From the NCBI GenBank assembly GCA_030052745.1, contig JANBVO010000050.1, forward strand, positions 189,985 through 253,984: a stretch of DNA of 64,000 nucleotides. Direction: 5' to 3'. Below, piece after piece: positions 34,476 through 44,679 of the stretch. Positions within the stretch are counted from its first letter, which is position 1; each line of letters starts with the position of its first letter. A program made the position numbers and the translations under genes. The notes beneath the pieces are model-generated. The model did no database searches. It was not told where the DNA came from and saw only the letters and a program-made list of their open reading frames with translations. This stretch comes from Pleurostoma richardsiae (Eukaryota > Ascomycota > Sordariomycetes > Calosphaeriales > Pleurostomataceae).

Positions 34476-35774
34476 TCACGCATTCGGCTTCACCACAGTG
34501 AACCTCCTCCAGCCACCGTGCTTGGAGGCATACTCGACCGCCTCGTGGTGTTGGTCAAGGCTGAAGCTGGCTACCTCGGTGTTGCTGCCGGTCCCCAAGT
34601 TTATCTGGCCCTGCTCGACCATTCTGATGAGGCGCTCCAGCGTCTTGCGCGAGCACATCCACTTGCCCCGAAGCCGGAGGCCCTTATGGACCATGAGGGT
34701 GTAGGGGATCCGGATGTTTCCGGGCGTGCCACCGCTGACAACGACCCTCCCTTCCGTCTTGAGGGCCCGCACCGTGGTGTACAGGAATGGCGGGCTGTCC
34801 AAATGGCCCGGGGACCAGTCGCTTACGACATCCGCTCCGAGACCCTGGGGCGTCGCCTTCAGGATGGCACCGGTGTCGGCATCCTCGTCACCCGTCATGA
34901 CCACGTAGCTGAAGTTAGGGTTGTTGAGCTTGCCCTGGAGCTCCTGGAGCTCGTTCTCAAACTTTCCCACGCCGATGACCTTGGCGCCGCTGGCGAGGGC
35001 TAGCTCCACGGCCAGACCGCCAAAGGATCCCGCACAGGGTCCGACAATCACCGTCTCGCCGACCTTAACGTCTGCGGCCTCCAGGATGGCGCCACTGGCG
35101 ACCGAGAAGTAGGCAATGCTCTGTAGGACCTCGGGTGAGTAGCCAAGCTCTCCAATGAGGCGCTGTTCGTCCAGGGGGTAGACGTTCTCGAGCGGGACCT
35201 TTTGGTACTGCTGGAGTGAGCCGTCGCGCCACTCGCCCTGCATGAGCTTCCGGCCCTCGGGGCTCTCGCCACCATGGTGACCCGTCATGATAATAACATC
35301 GGCATTGTCTCGCCCGTGGACGGTGGAGTCGTAATAGACAAGCTGTCCGGGCTTGACGCGGACGGCGTCCGGGCCAAGGGCCTTGATACGGCCGACAGCA
35401 TTAGGGTTGGGTACAAGAGGAAGCTGTATATTCAGCTGGGGGAGCTTGCCCGAGTGGGCCAAGTGGGTGTAGGGAGCAATAGGAGTCGCAAGGACCTGGA
35501 TTACGACCGTTCCCGCAGTGGCCTCGGGCACCGGGAGGTCGACAACCTTGGGGAGTTCCTCAAAGCTCGAGAGCCACACTGCCCGGTTAACGGAAGGCTG
35601 CTTTTGGCTCATGGTCCTTGTCGTGGAGAAGAAGAGGCGATTGGAAGAAAGTTTCCAGATATTGTGAGAACTGTGACGGGTTATGGTGGTCGCTTTGTGC
35701 CCGAGTAGCGACCCTGCAACGAGCCAGCGGGCTTTTGCCGATACCAAGGGCGCAGTCTTAAGTGCTGCCGGCAT
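34476..35774 (-). CDS. MDR-family oxidoreductase (zinc-type alcohol dehydrogenase-like), probably mitochondrial
   Basis: A single exon, 432 aa from ATG 35774 (MPAALKTAPL). The first ~55 residues are basic, Ser/Thr-rich and end SSNRLFFSTTRTM, a good mitochondrial targeting sequence. A shorter form would start at 35612 (MSQKQPSVNR). The body has a GroES-like half (VIQVLATPIAPYTHLAHSGK, LVPNPNAVGRIKALGP) and a Rossmann half with VIVGPCAGSFGGLAVELALASG. The usual structural-zinc cysteine cluster is absent, as in quinone-oxidoreductase/enoyl-reductase members. The reaction is probably NADPH-dependent reduction; the substrate is unknown. The frame is open upstream to 35960 but without support. Confidence 0.75.
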   Translation of the reverse strand: MPAALKTAPLVSAKARWLVAGSLLGHKATTITRHSSHNIWKLSSNRLFFSTTRTMSQKQPSVNRAVWLSSFEELPKVVDLPVPEATAGTVVIQVLATPIAPYTHLAHSGKLPQLNIQLPLVPNPNAVGRIKALGPDAVRVKPGQLVYYDSTVHGRDNADVIIMTGHHGGESPEGRKLMQGEWRDGSLQQYQKVPLENVYPLDEQRLIGELGYSPEVLQSIAYFSVASGAILEAADVKVGETVIVGPCAGSFGGLAVELALASGAKVIGVGKFENELQELQGKLNNPNFSYVVMTGDEDADTGAILKATPQGLGADVVSDWSPGHLDSPPFLYTTVRALKTEGRVVVSGGTPGNIRIPYTLMVHKGLRLRGKWMCSRKTLERLIRMVEQGQINLGTGSNTEVASFSLDQHHEAVEYASKHGGWRRFTVVKPNA

Positions 35775-36108
35775 GGTGTAATTATAACGTGGTCTGATTC
35801 CTTTGAATAAGAGAAAACTGCGGGATAAAAGGGGGGGTTTATTTGGAGACGACTTTCCTTTTAGCTCTACAGATGTTCCCGGAGCTGCGAATGCACGAGC
35901 ATGCCGGTGCTTCAGCTTCGGCAAGTGGTGTCGGCTCCTGATGTGTCTGACCATAATCATGACACTGACTTACCCCACGCCCTACCAGGCCGACTACCCT
36001 AATGGGTCACCCTGAATTTCCTTTAAAGTAACTACTACTACTAAAAGAAGAGTTGTCTACTTTAAAAAAGAAGTAAAAAAATAATAGTAACAAGTCAAAT
36101 TAAATTAA
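35775..36108. other. intergenic, A+T-rich
   Basis: Promoter side of the oxidoreductase and 3' flank of the next minus-strand gene. Runs of A/T with repeated CTA units at about 36031-36045 (actactactacta). No gene. Confidence 0.4.
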
Positions 36109-38299
36109 TCATATATTTAAATTACATAAAAATCCATTCCAATCTATATTACTCATCCCAAGCTCATTGACATTACTAAAGTCATCATTCGACTGACGGG
36201 TAGTGAGGTTACCCAACCTAAGAGAGGGGGTCCGGCTTGCTTCTAATCCTGGAACCAGGTTCAGTAGTGCATCTTCATCTTCTAGCTTCGAAGAAGGCTG
36301 ATAAGTAGTGTCCGATGTAGGAAGTGAGATGTTATGATCCATCATAACACGACGTAATAATGCCAAGAAGTCTGCTGCTGGTCGGGATTGCAATCGTGCG
36401 AGCTCGATGATCCTCCAAGCATTATCCATCTCCTTCTGCCTAGCAGATCTTTCCGTTGAATCTGATGCCAGAGAAATCTCGAGCAGGAATACGATGACAG
36501 CCAAGAAGACACTATGCAGCGTTGTCATCATTCTGAGTCGTTTGGTAGCGAAGGGTATCTGTTCATTCTCAAGACAACGGTGTGTTCGAACAATGAACCG
36601 TGCAGAACGCAGAGCAACCTCTCTTGAGTACGCGTAGGCTTGGTCGACTGAACCTCGAGCAAAATAAGGAAGGTGAAGCTTGCAACGTTGGCCGTGAATA
36701 ACCAGGTTGAGAATGTACTGTTGCACTATTATGGCTGGGGTACGGGTGGAGTCGGTCGGTGACGGATGATGGGCGTCAGGATTGAGTGTAAGGAAATGCG
36801 GTAGTTGGGAAATGTAGCGAGCGATTTCTGCGTCTAGCTCCAGAACTTGATTATAGCTGGTAACGCCGGAGGGAGACGTAAGCGGAGAACAGCGATCAGA
36901 AAAGTCACGGAAGACCTCTGCCAGATGGAGTCGTTGCAAGAAGTAAGATACGCAACTCGGCGCTCCCATGGGCTTTCCAATAGCCACTTCATTATCTCTA
37001 AGATCCTCATCGTCGATATTGAGGGGTCTCCTCACATTCATATGATTGGGATGGATGGTGTATATTCCTTGGTGGGGACCGGGAAAGTGGGCAAGCAACC
37101 TATTCTCATATCAGCACGATGAAAGGTGGTTTCCCTTTCTACAATCAAGACAAACGCACCAGTCTGTACCGACGAGATGCCACCACACTCTCCTCCCGAC
37201 TTCGGCTTTTATGCCGCTGTAACGACACACCTGTCTCGATAGCGAGTTGTTGCTGCAGTCAAGACGATGCAGCCCTAATTCCTGGGCCATGCTGATTGCT
37301 TTGTTCACCACGGCCAGAGATCGAGGAGATATGCCCTCAAAATTGCCAATGAGGAAACTGAGGATGATTAAGCCTTGAATGAATTGGATAGAAGCACGGC
37401 CACTCCTTTCAGAGTGATCGAGCACATCCATGGCAACCCGAATCCAAGCAATCGTCTTGGCGCTGACCTCGTTTGGATCTATACATCGACCCCCCTTGAA
37501 ACGATATACCCATGAGTATGAGACACAGGCTATAATGCATAACAAGAGAAAAACAGAGTCTAGAGGAATATCCACGTCTCTCTGAAGACAGTTGTAGACC
37601 TCATCGACAACTGCTCGTAGGGACGGAACATGAACTATATGGTGCATGTAGGTGATATCGTCGATGTATTTATCGACAAGCTCCCTTGCTTCATCGCGCT
37701 CAGGCAGCCAGATACATATTAATGGCTGTACTGGTATGGATGTTGGGAGAGGATTCGAGTCGTAGAAGAAATGAGACGTTTGGGTGATTAAGTGGAGAGG
37801 GCATGTGCGAAAGATAATATTCGTGGAGAAGGTCATGCCCTGGTGTGAATCAGCATGCTGCCACATTGGTTTGGGTGTGGGGGTCTAGGCTGGGACAAAA
37901 GGAATCGATACATGCACTGACATTCAATCTAGGAGCAAAGCATGACTTTTCCAAATATACAGCATCAGCCGTTAGACGCTGAATAATGGGTGTGATAAGC
38001 TTCTGGTGTTCCCGAACCACCCTGGGACTCGCGTCCTGAGTTGTCGCGTTCCCATCATCTCCGTTTTCTCGCTTGGGGTCCGAGGACGCAAGAGCAGCCT
38101 CTATCCTTTCCAGGCGGTCAAGAAGCGCCGCCGAGCTCGAGGATTTGGGGTGACGTTTGCGCAAGTCTGGCCGCGATTCCTTGGAGAGATTCGGCCGTTG
38201 GCATGCAACTCCGCGAGCGATGCAGTTGGAGCATGGAAGTTGACGATTGCATCGAAGCTTTCGAGCTCTGCACAGTTGGCACGAATTCGGCCGCCCCAT
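36109..38299 (-). CDS. Zn2Cys6 transcription factor
   Basis: Exons 38299-37922, 37857-37160 and 37099-36109 give 688 aa; the introns are 64 nt (GTCAGT...GGCAG) and 60 nt (GTGCGT...AATAG). The start MGRPNS is followed by CQLCRARKLRCNRQLPCSNC and IARGVAC, with exact 2-6-5-2-6 spacing. A helical linker (LLDRLERIEAAL) and the fungal transcription factor domain follow: YMHHIVHVPSLRAVVDEVY, RVWWHLVGTDWLLAHFPG and NVRRPLNIDDEDL. The second splice rebuilds the conserved DWLLA block. It is divergent from an MFS pump gene, 464 bp between starts; local control of the pump is inferred. Lower GC3 than the housekeeping genes to the left. Confidence 0.85.
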
Positions 38300-38762
38300 T
38301 TTTGAGTGCTGTCTATGAACAGAGGAGCTCGGAATATCTTTAAGCAAGAACAAGAGGGTAGGGGACAGTCAGTTTTGATGGATCCCGGAGGTCGTCACGA
38401 TAAGTGGACACCCTCACTTGGAAAATACCAGCGTCCGAATTTCCGCGGAGATCGGGATGATGGCCATGACCGTAGCCAATGGCAGCTGACATTCCATGGG
38501 CTAGCCCACATTCGACTGAGCCCATCTACACAACCCTCTCATGATTGGCTGTACATGACACCGCGCTTCTTCAGTTCGACAGGGCTCTGATGGTCTCCGT
38601 AACTGGTCCGTAGCTATCTAAGCTCGACTACGGGCTCAGTTGAAAAGGACAGAAACCCCGAGCATGTCCCTCTCTTTAAGAAGCTCCAACCATCGTCTCT
38701 CTTTATTCTTTCTTTCCAACGCTTGTCTTTGCATATCACATGAACTACCTGCCTCCGCCACC
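38300..38762. promoter_or_regulatory. divergent promoter region, Zn2Cys6 factor / MFS pump
   Basis: 463 bp. A CGGTC/CGGAG-rich middle (about 38386-38450) could hold Zn2Cys6 half-sites, but no symmetric CGG pair was certain. Confidence 0.35.
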
Positions 38763-40516
38763 ATGATTCGCGCGCGGGACCCGTCAACCACCAACCTCTC
38801 TGTGTTTAGGCATCACCCAAGTTCCATAGATAGTGCAACTATCACACCCGAGCCAGAACCCTCCTTACCATCTGGAGATGAGAAGGGAGCAGAAGCAGAG
38901 ATGTTAGAGCCGGATGTCATTGATTGGGATGGTCCGGATGATCCCCAAAACCCGCAAAACTGGCCTCAATCCAAGAAGTGGTTCAACATTGCCGTGCTGT
39001 CAATTCTTTCCTTGATCACGTACATTCTACCATACTCCTCATGCTAGTCATTCAGATTTCTAACATTTCACAGGCCACTCGTTAGTGTTTGTACCCCCTG
39101 GGAATCCGCTCGAAAACTAATTGGCCCTAGGGATCGTCGATGTTTGCCCCAGGTATCACCGACATCATGATCGAGTTTAACACCACCTCGACCTGGGCGG
39201 CGTCCTTTGTCATATCTATCTACGTCCTTGGCTTTGCTTTTGGCCCTTTGATCGTGGCCCCCCTGAGCGAAATCCACGGTCGAGCACCCCTCTATAATCT
39301 CGGAAACCTTCTGTTTACTATTTTCTCGGTTGGCGGAGCCTTGAGCAATAGTATGGGCATGCTGATGGCCTTTCGGTTCCTAATGGGTGTAGCTGGTTCT
39401 GTGCCAATAACTATTGGCAGTGGCACCATTGCCGATACTATTCCTCTCGATCAACGAGGAAGAGCTATGGCGTTATGGGTTCTGGGTCCCCTACTAGGCC
39501 CGAGCGTGGGCCCTGTCGCCGGAGGATATTTGACCGAAGCAGCGGGATGGCGATGGGTCTTCTGGTTTCAGTCAATTTTGGTGAGCATCTTCACGCACTC
39601 CAGTCCACCCCATTCAAATCCTGATGTATCCATATAGGCTGGCACATTCATCCCTGTGGCTTTTTTCGGAATGAAAGAAACGTTCGCCCCCGTTCTACTG
39701 CGAAAGAAGGCCGGCTTGCCTAGGAAAGAAACGGGGAAGCAGAACTTGGAAGCTAAGCTGGAAACCCAAAGCCTTCGCAAAGAGCTTCGGATCGCAATCG
39801 TTCGACCGGCCAAGCTCCTTTTTCTTGTGCCGATTATCACGCTCATGGCTGTCTATGTCGCGGTAGAATACGGTATTATGTACCTGTTGTTTACGACTTT
39901 CCCTATCGTTTACGAGAAGCAGTACGGATTCAACACGGGCACAAGCGGGCTGTCCTATATTCCAATTGGCATTGGGACAATGATAGGCGTTGCCGCCTTT
40001 GGCCGTATATCTGATTACTTGGTCAAGAAAAACCAGGCTCTAGGCAGGGAGCATAAACCAGAAATTCGATTGGCTCCTGCTTTTGCCTTGCCGTTTGGAT
40101 TTGCCATGCCGGCTGGCTTGTTCATCTATGGGTGGACAGCAGACAAGCAGGTCCACTGGATAGGACCAATGTTCGGCACAGCTTTGTTCGGAGCTGGCCT
40201 GATGGCAGTCATGGTATGTAGAGAAATGCCGTGGTATGTATGCACAGAATGCTAACTTAGGACGCAGATGTGCGTGCAGAACTATTTGTTGGACGCATAT
40301 CCCGACGTTGCAGCCTCGGTTACCGCCGCTCTTACTGTCTTAAGGTCGCTTACCGGTGCATTTCTACCCTTATGTGGACTAGACATGTATGAGACATTAG
40401 GTCTGGGTTGGGGGAACAGTTTGCTTGGGTTCATTTCCTTGGGACTGGTACCAATACCTCTAGTCTTATATCTTTTCGGAGAACGGATTCGCAAGATTTC
40501 AAACCGAAAGATCTAG
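38763..40516 (+). CDS. MFS drug:proton antiporter, DHA1-like
   Basis: Five exons: 38763-39019, 39074-39080, 39131-39580, 39638-40213, 40268-40516; 512 aa. The ATG has a perfect context (gccaccATGa). A cytosolic N-terminus ends [17 protein letters not shown], the usual lead-in of fungal DHA1 pumps. The 7-nt second exon supplies the PL of [13 protein letters not shown]; both its introns have clear donors (GTACAT, GTTAGT) and CTAAC/CTAAT branch sites. Later marks: [33 protein letters not shown] and [15 protein letters not shown]. Plasma-membrane export of small molecules is likely. It is divergent from the Zn2Cys6 gene. Confidence 0.85.
39074..39080 (+). other. 7-nt microexon of the MFS gene
   Basis: GCCACTC between an acceptor (TTTCACAG) and a donor (GTTAGT). 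It completes the codons T-P-L and keeps phase with both neighbouring exons. The flanking introns are 54 and 50 nt. Confidence 0.7.
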
Positions 40517-40729
40517 GGTTACCGCCGGTCTAGCTGTGATGAGACGCGGCTTTTTACTTCAATAGGGGGTCCGTGTCGGTCGGGCCAAGGTACTTATTAT
40601 TAATGCGAGTGTGATCTGCGGGGTAGATGCCCTGACAGGGAGAGTAGGGCGGCAGTGGGCAATGTGTATGAGAGCTTGAAAAAGGGAGAAAGGAGGTGAT
40701 GGATGATTTATAAAATAATAAATAAGGGT

Positions 40730-41558
40730 GCCGATGATTTTCGCATACAACGCCGAGAACCGTATGGTGGCATGCCGGAGGTGCGGGACGTACCTCGCGC
40801 CCAGAGGGCCAAGGTACTAGGAATACCACCTACGCCGGGAGCCGCATCATGTGAGGGACAAGGAACTCTGCAGGACGATCGATCTGCTGTCGATGTATAA
40901 GCTGCAGGGGCAGGAGGAGCGGCGGCGGCAGCGGCGGCGGCAGCGGCGGCGGCGAGGGGTGCGGCTTCGTAACGAGGCGGCTGGATACGACGCATGATTA
41001 CACACTCAGGTACGGGCGGACGGCATCGCAGCATACGGAAGGCAGGCCGCTCTGGAAGGCGTGCAGGCTGCAGACGTACTTCACGGCGAAGGGCCGGATC
41101 GACTACTTCGTCGTACAGGACGAAGGACAGGGAAGAGAAAAGGAGGGACGGGGCGGTACGGCCTTACTGGCGCCGTAGCCGGCCGGATACGTAGGACCAC
41201 CGCCATCCTCGCGCAAGGGGCACCTTTCCAACAAGCTCAAGGAGGACATACAGCAAGCAATACGCCCTCTCGATAAGAAGGTAACCGTCGTCGAGGATAT
41301 CCGCCTTAAAGGCTGAACAGACCGGAAGCCGTAGCTGATCTACACGAGATTCCCAGTGCACCCCCGGGGGCTTCGGGGCATCGAGATCAGAGCATCCGTC
41401 AAGCTGCCGGAGAGGAGAAACATACTGGCAGATGGCGGCGACGGCGACGACGACGAACATAACCTTGGGCGTATATTAACTGCGGTGAACGCCTTACTCG
41501 GGAGGGCTTACTTATTAGTGACGAACGGGTCGTAGGGCCGGGAAGGTGACGTACTCCT
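40730..41558 (+). pseudogene. decayed protein resembling the N-terminal part of telomere-linked helicases (DUF3505-like)
   Basis: On the plus strand one can read, across several frames and stops, YNAENRMVACRRCGTYLAP and REPHHVRDKELCRTIDLL (a degenerate C-x2-C...H-H finger), an Arg-rich CGG/CAG tract at about 40916-40954, then LWKACRLQTYFTAKGRIDYF and, after more stops, LIYTRFPVHPRGLRGI and RILTAVNALLGRAY. This order (finger, xxLQTFF..GRxxYF, PWLxxTxWPxHL, IERAY) is how I remember DUF3505-type proteins found upstream of or fused to RecQ-like telomere-linked helicases in fungi. The assignment rests on short matches. No helicase domain is present here. Stop codons include TGA and TAG, consistent with RIP. 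Confidence 0.4.
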
Positions 41559-41800
41559 GTTCGTGGCTTGGAAAAGATGGTTAGAATATCATCTCGTGAT
41601 TTTCGATGTTGAATTTGATGGTTCAAAGATGACGTCGGGACTTCCTCTTTTAATAAGAGCAAGGTGTAGAAATGCTTTAGGAGCAGACGAACAACTGATT
41701 GGCTCCCTCTGAGACTTGAAGCGCTTCAGATGTAGGTAAAAGAGCATCTCGCTTCGTGACATGACCGCAAGTGGCGTCGACGAGAGTAGTCTACAATTAA
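41559..41800 (+). pseudogene. truncated copy of the 3' end of the CorA-like gene
   Basis: 41559-41800 aligns with 47064 to about 47335, the last ~30 codons plus 3' flank of the CorA-like gene downstream: cgtggcttggaaaagatggtt, the aggtgtagaaatgctt segment and gacttgaagcgcttcagatgtagg recur with few changes. Only this 3' piece is left; the coding part in front is replaced by the helicase-like remnant. It marks one end of an old tandem duplication. Confidence 0.7.
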
Positions 41801-41940
41801 AAAGAGATAGTTCATGAAACTTGGCTGCTATAGACGATAATAAGATTAAGGTTATTAGAATGTCATACAGTATACACCATCCGTTCACAATTTACCTCCT
41901 CCGTTCGTCTTACTAGAAGTAAGTATAAGGGGCTAGTATA

Positions 41941-41985
41941 AGTTGAACCCCCCCAGTCCGGCCACCCCCCCAGTCCGGCCCACCT
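41941..41985 (+). repeat. left terminal inverted repeat
   Basis: 45 bp, identical to the reverse complement of 43754-43798. Two tandem 17-bp C7-AGTCCGGCC units inside. Confidence 0.92.
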
Positions 41986-42104
41986 CAACTCCACACCGCT
42001 ACTCTATACTCTTGATATTTACACTCAAATATCTCAACCATTTCTTCATTAAATATTACAATTCTTACTGTTTTTGAATCCCAAGCTTCTAAATAAAAAA
42101 ATAC

Positions 42105-43754
42105 ACTGAGTACGATATATTAGAGGTTATTACTACTATCAAGAAAGACCAAAGCGTCCGGAAGGCTACGCTGGCTTAGGGAATACCACGTAAGACTTTC
42201 TAGAACCGTTTAGAAGGTATATAACCGCGAAATGTAGCTTTCTAAGATAACTAGAGGCTTTCTCTAGCTTAAGAGAAATAATTAACGGACTAGATTTTTA
42301 CTTAGGAAGTTATAGGACTTACTTTTACTTACTTCTAAGTTAAGGAATTTGTTTAGCGAATTTTAACTATTAAAGGAGACTTAATTCTTATTAGAAAATA
42401 CTAGATTAAAGCTTTTAAGAAGAAGAATCCTATTTTTAAAATTCGAAGAAGTAAACTAATAAAAACTATACGCTTTAACGGAGTTATAACTAAAGTAATT
42501 AAAGTTTAGTTCCGTCGTTTCTAAGTTCTAACTATTTAAACTATTAAGCTTAAAAATAAGTAAAATATAGATAAAACTAGTCTAATAAAAGGTTAAAGAA
42601 ATAACGGATTAGTTTTAAGAAGTTCTATTAAGCGTTTAATTATTAAGAAATAACTTAAATCTCGAGCTTAAACTTTATTCTTAAAATATATATTAGTAAT
42701 TAAACGAGCTTTCTTTCCCCTAGTTATTTTTAAAGGAAAATTTATTTAAATCTAGTGGTTTCTATATTCTTTAGTTCCTTTTAAAGTTTAAAAGCTTACT
42801 AATACTTTAAACGATTAAATTTCTAACGAAATAACTGTAAAATAACTAGAAAAGGTATTTTTACTTTTAACTCGACTATTAAACTCTTTAAAAACTTATC
42901 TCTTTATTTTAAATAACTATAGAAGTTATAAAATAAACGATTTTATATTTTTATACTTTTAAAATAATATCTACTTAACTTTCTTACCTTTATATTTATT
43001 ATACGTACTGTAACCTTTAAATTTATTAGTTTTCTTTCCCTTAAAAAAAACTTACCGAAAGAAATTTAGTTCTTTCGTTCTTTTAACTCTTAAGTTTACT
43101 ATAGGTAAAAAGAATTTTATAATCTACTTCGAATAAATTAAAAAAAAAACTTTAACGGTTTAAAATATTAAAAGAGATTAAAAAACTAATAAACTTTAAC
43201 CTATCTCTATAACCAAACTACTCTTCAATCTTCTTCTCCTAAAGAACTTTAACTAAATTAAAGAAACAAATTAAACCGACTCTTTCCTTTTCTTTAGACT
43301 TTAAACTCTCTCCGAGGTACTTTTTACGTAATTTATAACAAAATAAGTAACTCTACAGAAGTTTATAGAAATTAAAAAGTAACTGAATATTTTCTACTCT
43401 TAACGGAAATAAGATCCTACCTATAAACTCTTCTTTAAGAAAATTAAGAAAGCGTTTAATTAGAAAAATATAGAATTAATAATAACTTAAAGAAAAATTA
43501 AAGAGTTAAAAGCAATAATAGACGCTATACGGCTACGGAAAAAGAAGAAGGTTAAGCTTTTACCTAACTCTAAATTCGCTAATATCGAAGCTATCTACAG
43601 AGCTTAAAAAGAAGCTGATGAAGCTGAAAGTATTACAGCTGAATCCAGCGAGTCTGAAATATCTACTGAAGTAGAAGATTGTATTATAGTGGCTGCAAGG
43701 AGAGTGGAAAACGAGGTTGAAGATAGTGGTGATAGTAGTGAGGATGAGGATTAA
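42105..43754 (+). pseudogene. pogo/Fot1-type transposase, RIP-inactivated
   Basis: Near 42110-42215 the plus strand reads EYDILEVITTIKKDQSVRKATLA-stop-GIPRKTF with more stops, the psq-type helix-turn-helix (SVR.AA..YGIPR.TL) that opens pogo transposases. The DDE core between is unreadable owing to dense stop codons. The C-terminus at ~43520-43754 is intact: RKKKKVKL-like, then NSKFANIEAIY, an acidic AEVEDC region and SSEDED before TAA. Because the final ~160 bp escaped mutation, the reading direction is certain. Confidence 0.75.
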
Positions 43755-43798
43755 GGTGGGCCGGACTGGGGGGGTGGCCGGACTGGGGGGGTTCAACT
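43754..43798 (-). repeat. right terminal inverted repeat
   Basis: Reverse complement of 41941-41985 without a mismatch. Confidence 0.92.
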
Positions 43799-44679
43799 TA
43801 TATTACTTAATCTCGGAGTTGAAGAACGCCTCCTCTATTATAGTAGATATTTACGCTAGAAACTTTACTTTATCTTAACTAGTAAGGGTTTGGGATAGAG
43901 TCATGTATGTATGTGTATATATATCTGTATAATTTCAGTATGAGGAAGCATATTGCCGGCAAGTCTTAGTTAAAAAATTGTTGGAACGTTTGTTGTAATT
44001 AATTTATTCTCCAAAATAGATCCACATTTAGAGTCAAATGGATGTGCTGATGACTTATGTGGACTCCTAGTATTGACATCTCCAGCCTTATGATTCCTTG
44101 GCTTTCAACTCAATGAACCTCCAGACGACACAACCTCCTCCTTATTCGCAATGTCTGGAGCCGCCCATTTCCGGCGACATTTTCCGCCCATCGTCCTGAG
44201 CACTGAACAACGACACAACCCTTGAGGAAACTCTAGTCTCCGCTAGCCTTGCGAAAGTTCCTCAGAGGAAACGACCTTCCAATATAAGAGGGGTTGGGGG
44301 GGTTGATTCCACAGAGATAACGTGCGGCTGCAGGTTGAACTCAGCTGGCCCTGCACATAGGAAATAGGCAAATTTCCCGCAGACGCCACGGCAATGTGGC
44401 AGGGGATGATTTGACAGAGATAAAGCACCGGCGAGTTGGCCCCCCTTCACGGCTGCTGCGAATGGTGTCGAACCACATCTTTACAGCCTGTCAAGGTTGT
44501 GGGGGCGACGCTACATCACATTGGCGACGCGATCACTGCATAATGTAGCGACAGGAGCCTTGGATGAGCTATTCAGCACAAGACTAATTAAAAGTTCTAA
44601 TTGAGCTCTTCTACCTGCCTTCTGAACTTTAGTTTTGTCATCTCGCGCCTCCAACAATCGAGGCAGACACATCGCAACA

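Larger units (their letters stand above)
41941..43798 (+). mobile_element. Fot1/pogo-like DNA transposon, complete but inactive
   Basis: 1858 bp bounded by perfect 45-bp terminal inverted repeats (AGTTGAACCCCCCC...) and a TA target duplication (41939-41940 and 43799-43800). Each repeat holds two copies of a 17-bp CCCCCCCAGTCCGGCC unit. Size, TA target and TIR length match the Fot1 group of Tc1/mariner-pogo elements. The related block at 33484-34078 is the empty site: joining the flanks while keeping one TA restores it base for base in length. Interior ~42070-43590 is strongly A+T-rich and nearly free of CpA/TpG (RIP), whereas both ends are not. The element is oriented with its transposase remnant on the plus strand. 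Confidence 0.9.
41801..44308. repeat. duplicated block, copy B (interrupted by a transposon)
   Basis: 41801-41940 and 43799-44308 together match the uninterrupted copy at 33484-34078. The mobile element 41941-43798 sits between, flanked by a TA duplication. Relative to copy A, copy B shows a bias to C-to-T and G-to-A changes (for instance gctagcacg in A is gctagtata in B). Confidence 0.75.

Noticed and set aside
40708-41034. Minus-strand ORF with a poly-alanine run
   Set aside because: The alanines come from the CGG/CAG tract read backwards; the plus strand carries recognisable protein remnants instead.
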